NCBI RefSeq assembly: GCF_030315915.2
Contig: NZ_CP135990.1
Location: forward strand, 2,356,001 to 2,420,000
Source: Providencia zhijiangensis
GTDB lineage: Bacteria > Pseudomonadota > Gammaproteobacteria > Enterobacterales > Enterobacteriaceae
Direction of reading: 5' to 3'
Length of the DNA stretch: 64,000 bases
The notes under the pieces are model-generated. The model had not been told where the DNA came from, did no database searches, and was given only the letters and a program-made list of their open reading frames with translations. Shown in pieces: positions 63,840-64,000 of the stretch. The translations under genes and the position numbers were made by a program. Position 1 is the first letter of the stretch, and each line of letters opens with the position of its first letter.

Positions 63840-64000
63840 GTCCAAATAGTGCCTGTAAGACGCTGTGAGCGATTATCACTATTTAGAGTGTCATTGTTCG
63901 TGGTGAGGTGTTTAAATCGTTTTTAAATGGGGTTTAAATGCGTTATCGTAGCGCTAATGAATCGATAGTCTCTTAACCCCACCTTTTTTAATTTCCTCTC
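63840..64000. other. Gene-free stretch after G, with phased TTTAAAT repeats
   Basis: At least 161 bases without a gene. It has an 8-bp inverted repeat (AAATAGTG 63844-63851, CACTATTT 63877-63884) and three TTTAAAT blocks at 63911, 63922 and 63933, spaced exactly 11 bp. In Mu the strong gyrase site lies in the same G-I gap near the centre of the genome. Confidence 0.6.

Larger units (their letters stand above)
46700..64000 (+). mobile_element. Mu-like transposable prophage, left half (right end outside the window)
   Basis: Gene order is that of Mu: leftward repressor, then rightward ner, transposase A, ATPase B, small early genes, GemA-like, Mor activators, lysis genes, then DUF1804, terminase, portal, F and G head genes. 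The left end must lie in the gene-free stretch 46655-46949; a TGT at about 46734 is a candidate, but I cannot fix the exact terminal base or the 5-bp target duplication without the right end. The start given is approximate. Confidence 0.9.

Noticed and set aside
1-64000. CRISPR arrays and insertion sequences
   Set aside because: No regular direct repeats with spacers and no IS transposase apart from the Mu-type A gene were seen.

Overview
The window comes from an enteric gamma-proteobacterium of the Morganellaceae; Providencia is the best guess. The evidence is the moderate-to-low GC, the E. coli-like gene order from fabB through mnmC, yfcL, epmC, yfcA, aroC, prmB, smrB, sixA, fadJ, fadI, yfcZ, fadL, mlaA to tRNA-Arg(CCT), and an orphan MrpJ-like regulator next to a Mu-type prophage. 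The genus is inferred from general knowledge, not from a database search.

Layout. 1-2.7 kb: tctCBA, a tripartite tricarboxylate transporter, with TctC cut by the window edge. 2.7-10.4 kb: an accessory stretch. It holds a four-gene AT-rich operon (AAA+ ATPase, helical/coiled-coil protein, ZorA/MotA-like channel with a long tail, ZorB/MotB-like OmpA-domain protein), a YdcZ-type transporter with a divergent LysR regulator, and two small unknown genes. A decayed second copy of one small gene lies on the far side of the operon. 10.5-18.8 kb: core genes fabB, mnmC, a GNAT gene, yfcL, epmC, yfcA, aroC, prmB. 18.9-26.4 kb: a histidine-utilisation cluster (permease, hutH, hutU, hutC, hutI) sitting between prmB and smrB, with matching HutC-type palindromes before hutU and hutI; no hutG or hutF is seen. 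26.5-35.3 kb: smrB, sixA, fadIJ, yfcZ, fadL, mlaA and tRNA-Arg, with FadR-like sites before fadI, fadL and perhaps fabB. A 31-residue membrane mini-protein lies between fadL and mlaA.

35.3-46.2 kb: accessory metabolism. A lipoprotein, a GNAT enzyme and an anion-type permease precede a divergent pair of units: a cyclase with a MetQ-like lipoprotein on one side, and an AhpD-like (CMD) protein, a flavoprotein oxygenase, MetN-like and MetI-like genes on the other. Together these look like uptake plus oxidative use of one small compound. An nhaP2-type K+/H+ antiporter follows. Its C-terminal domain is cut off by a single in-frame TGA although the frame stays open for 68 more codons.

46.7-64 kb: the left half of a Mu-like transposable prophage: repressor, ner, A and B transposition genes, a run of small early genes (including an ANR-type regulator and a GemA-like gene), two Mor-family activators flanking an exported AT-rich cargo gene, a lysis cassette (holin, SAR-type endolysin, Rz with embedded Rz1), DUF1804, terminase, portal, F-like and G-like head genes. 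The window ends in the gap after gene G, where Mu carries its central strong gyrase site.

The most interesting candidate for an undescribed system is the AAA+/coiled-coil/ZorA-like/ZorB-like operon at 3273-8004. It has a Zorya-type stator but no ZorC, ZorD or ZorE.
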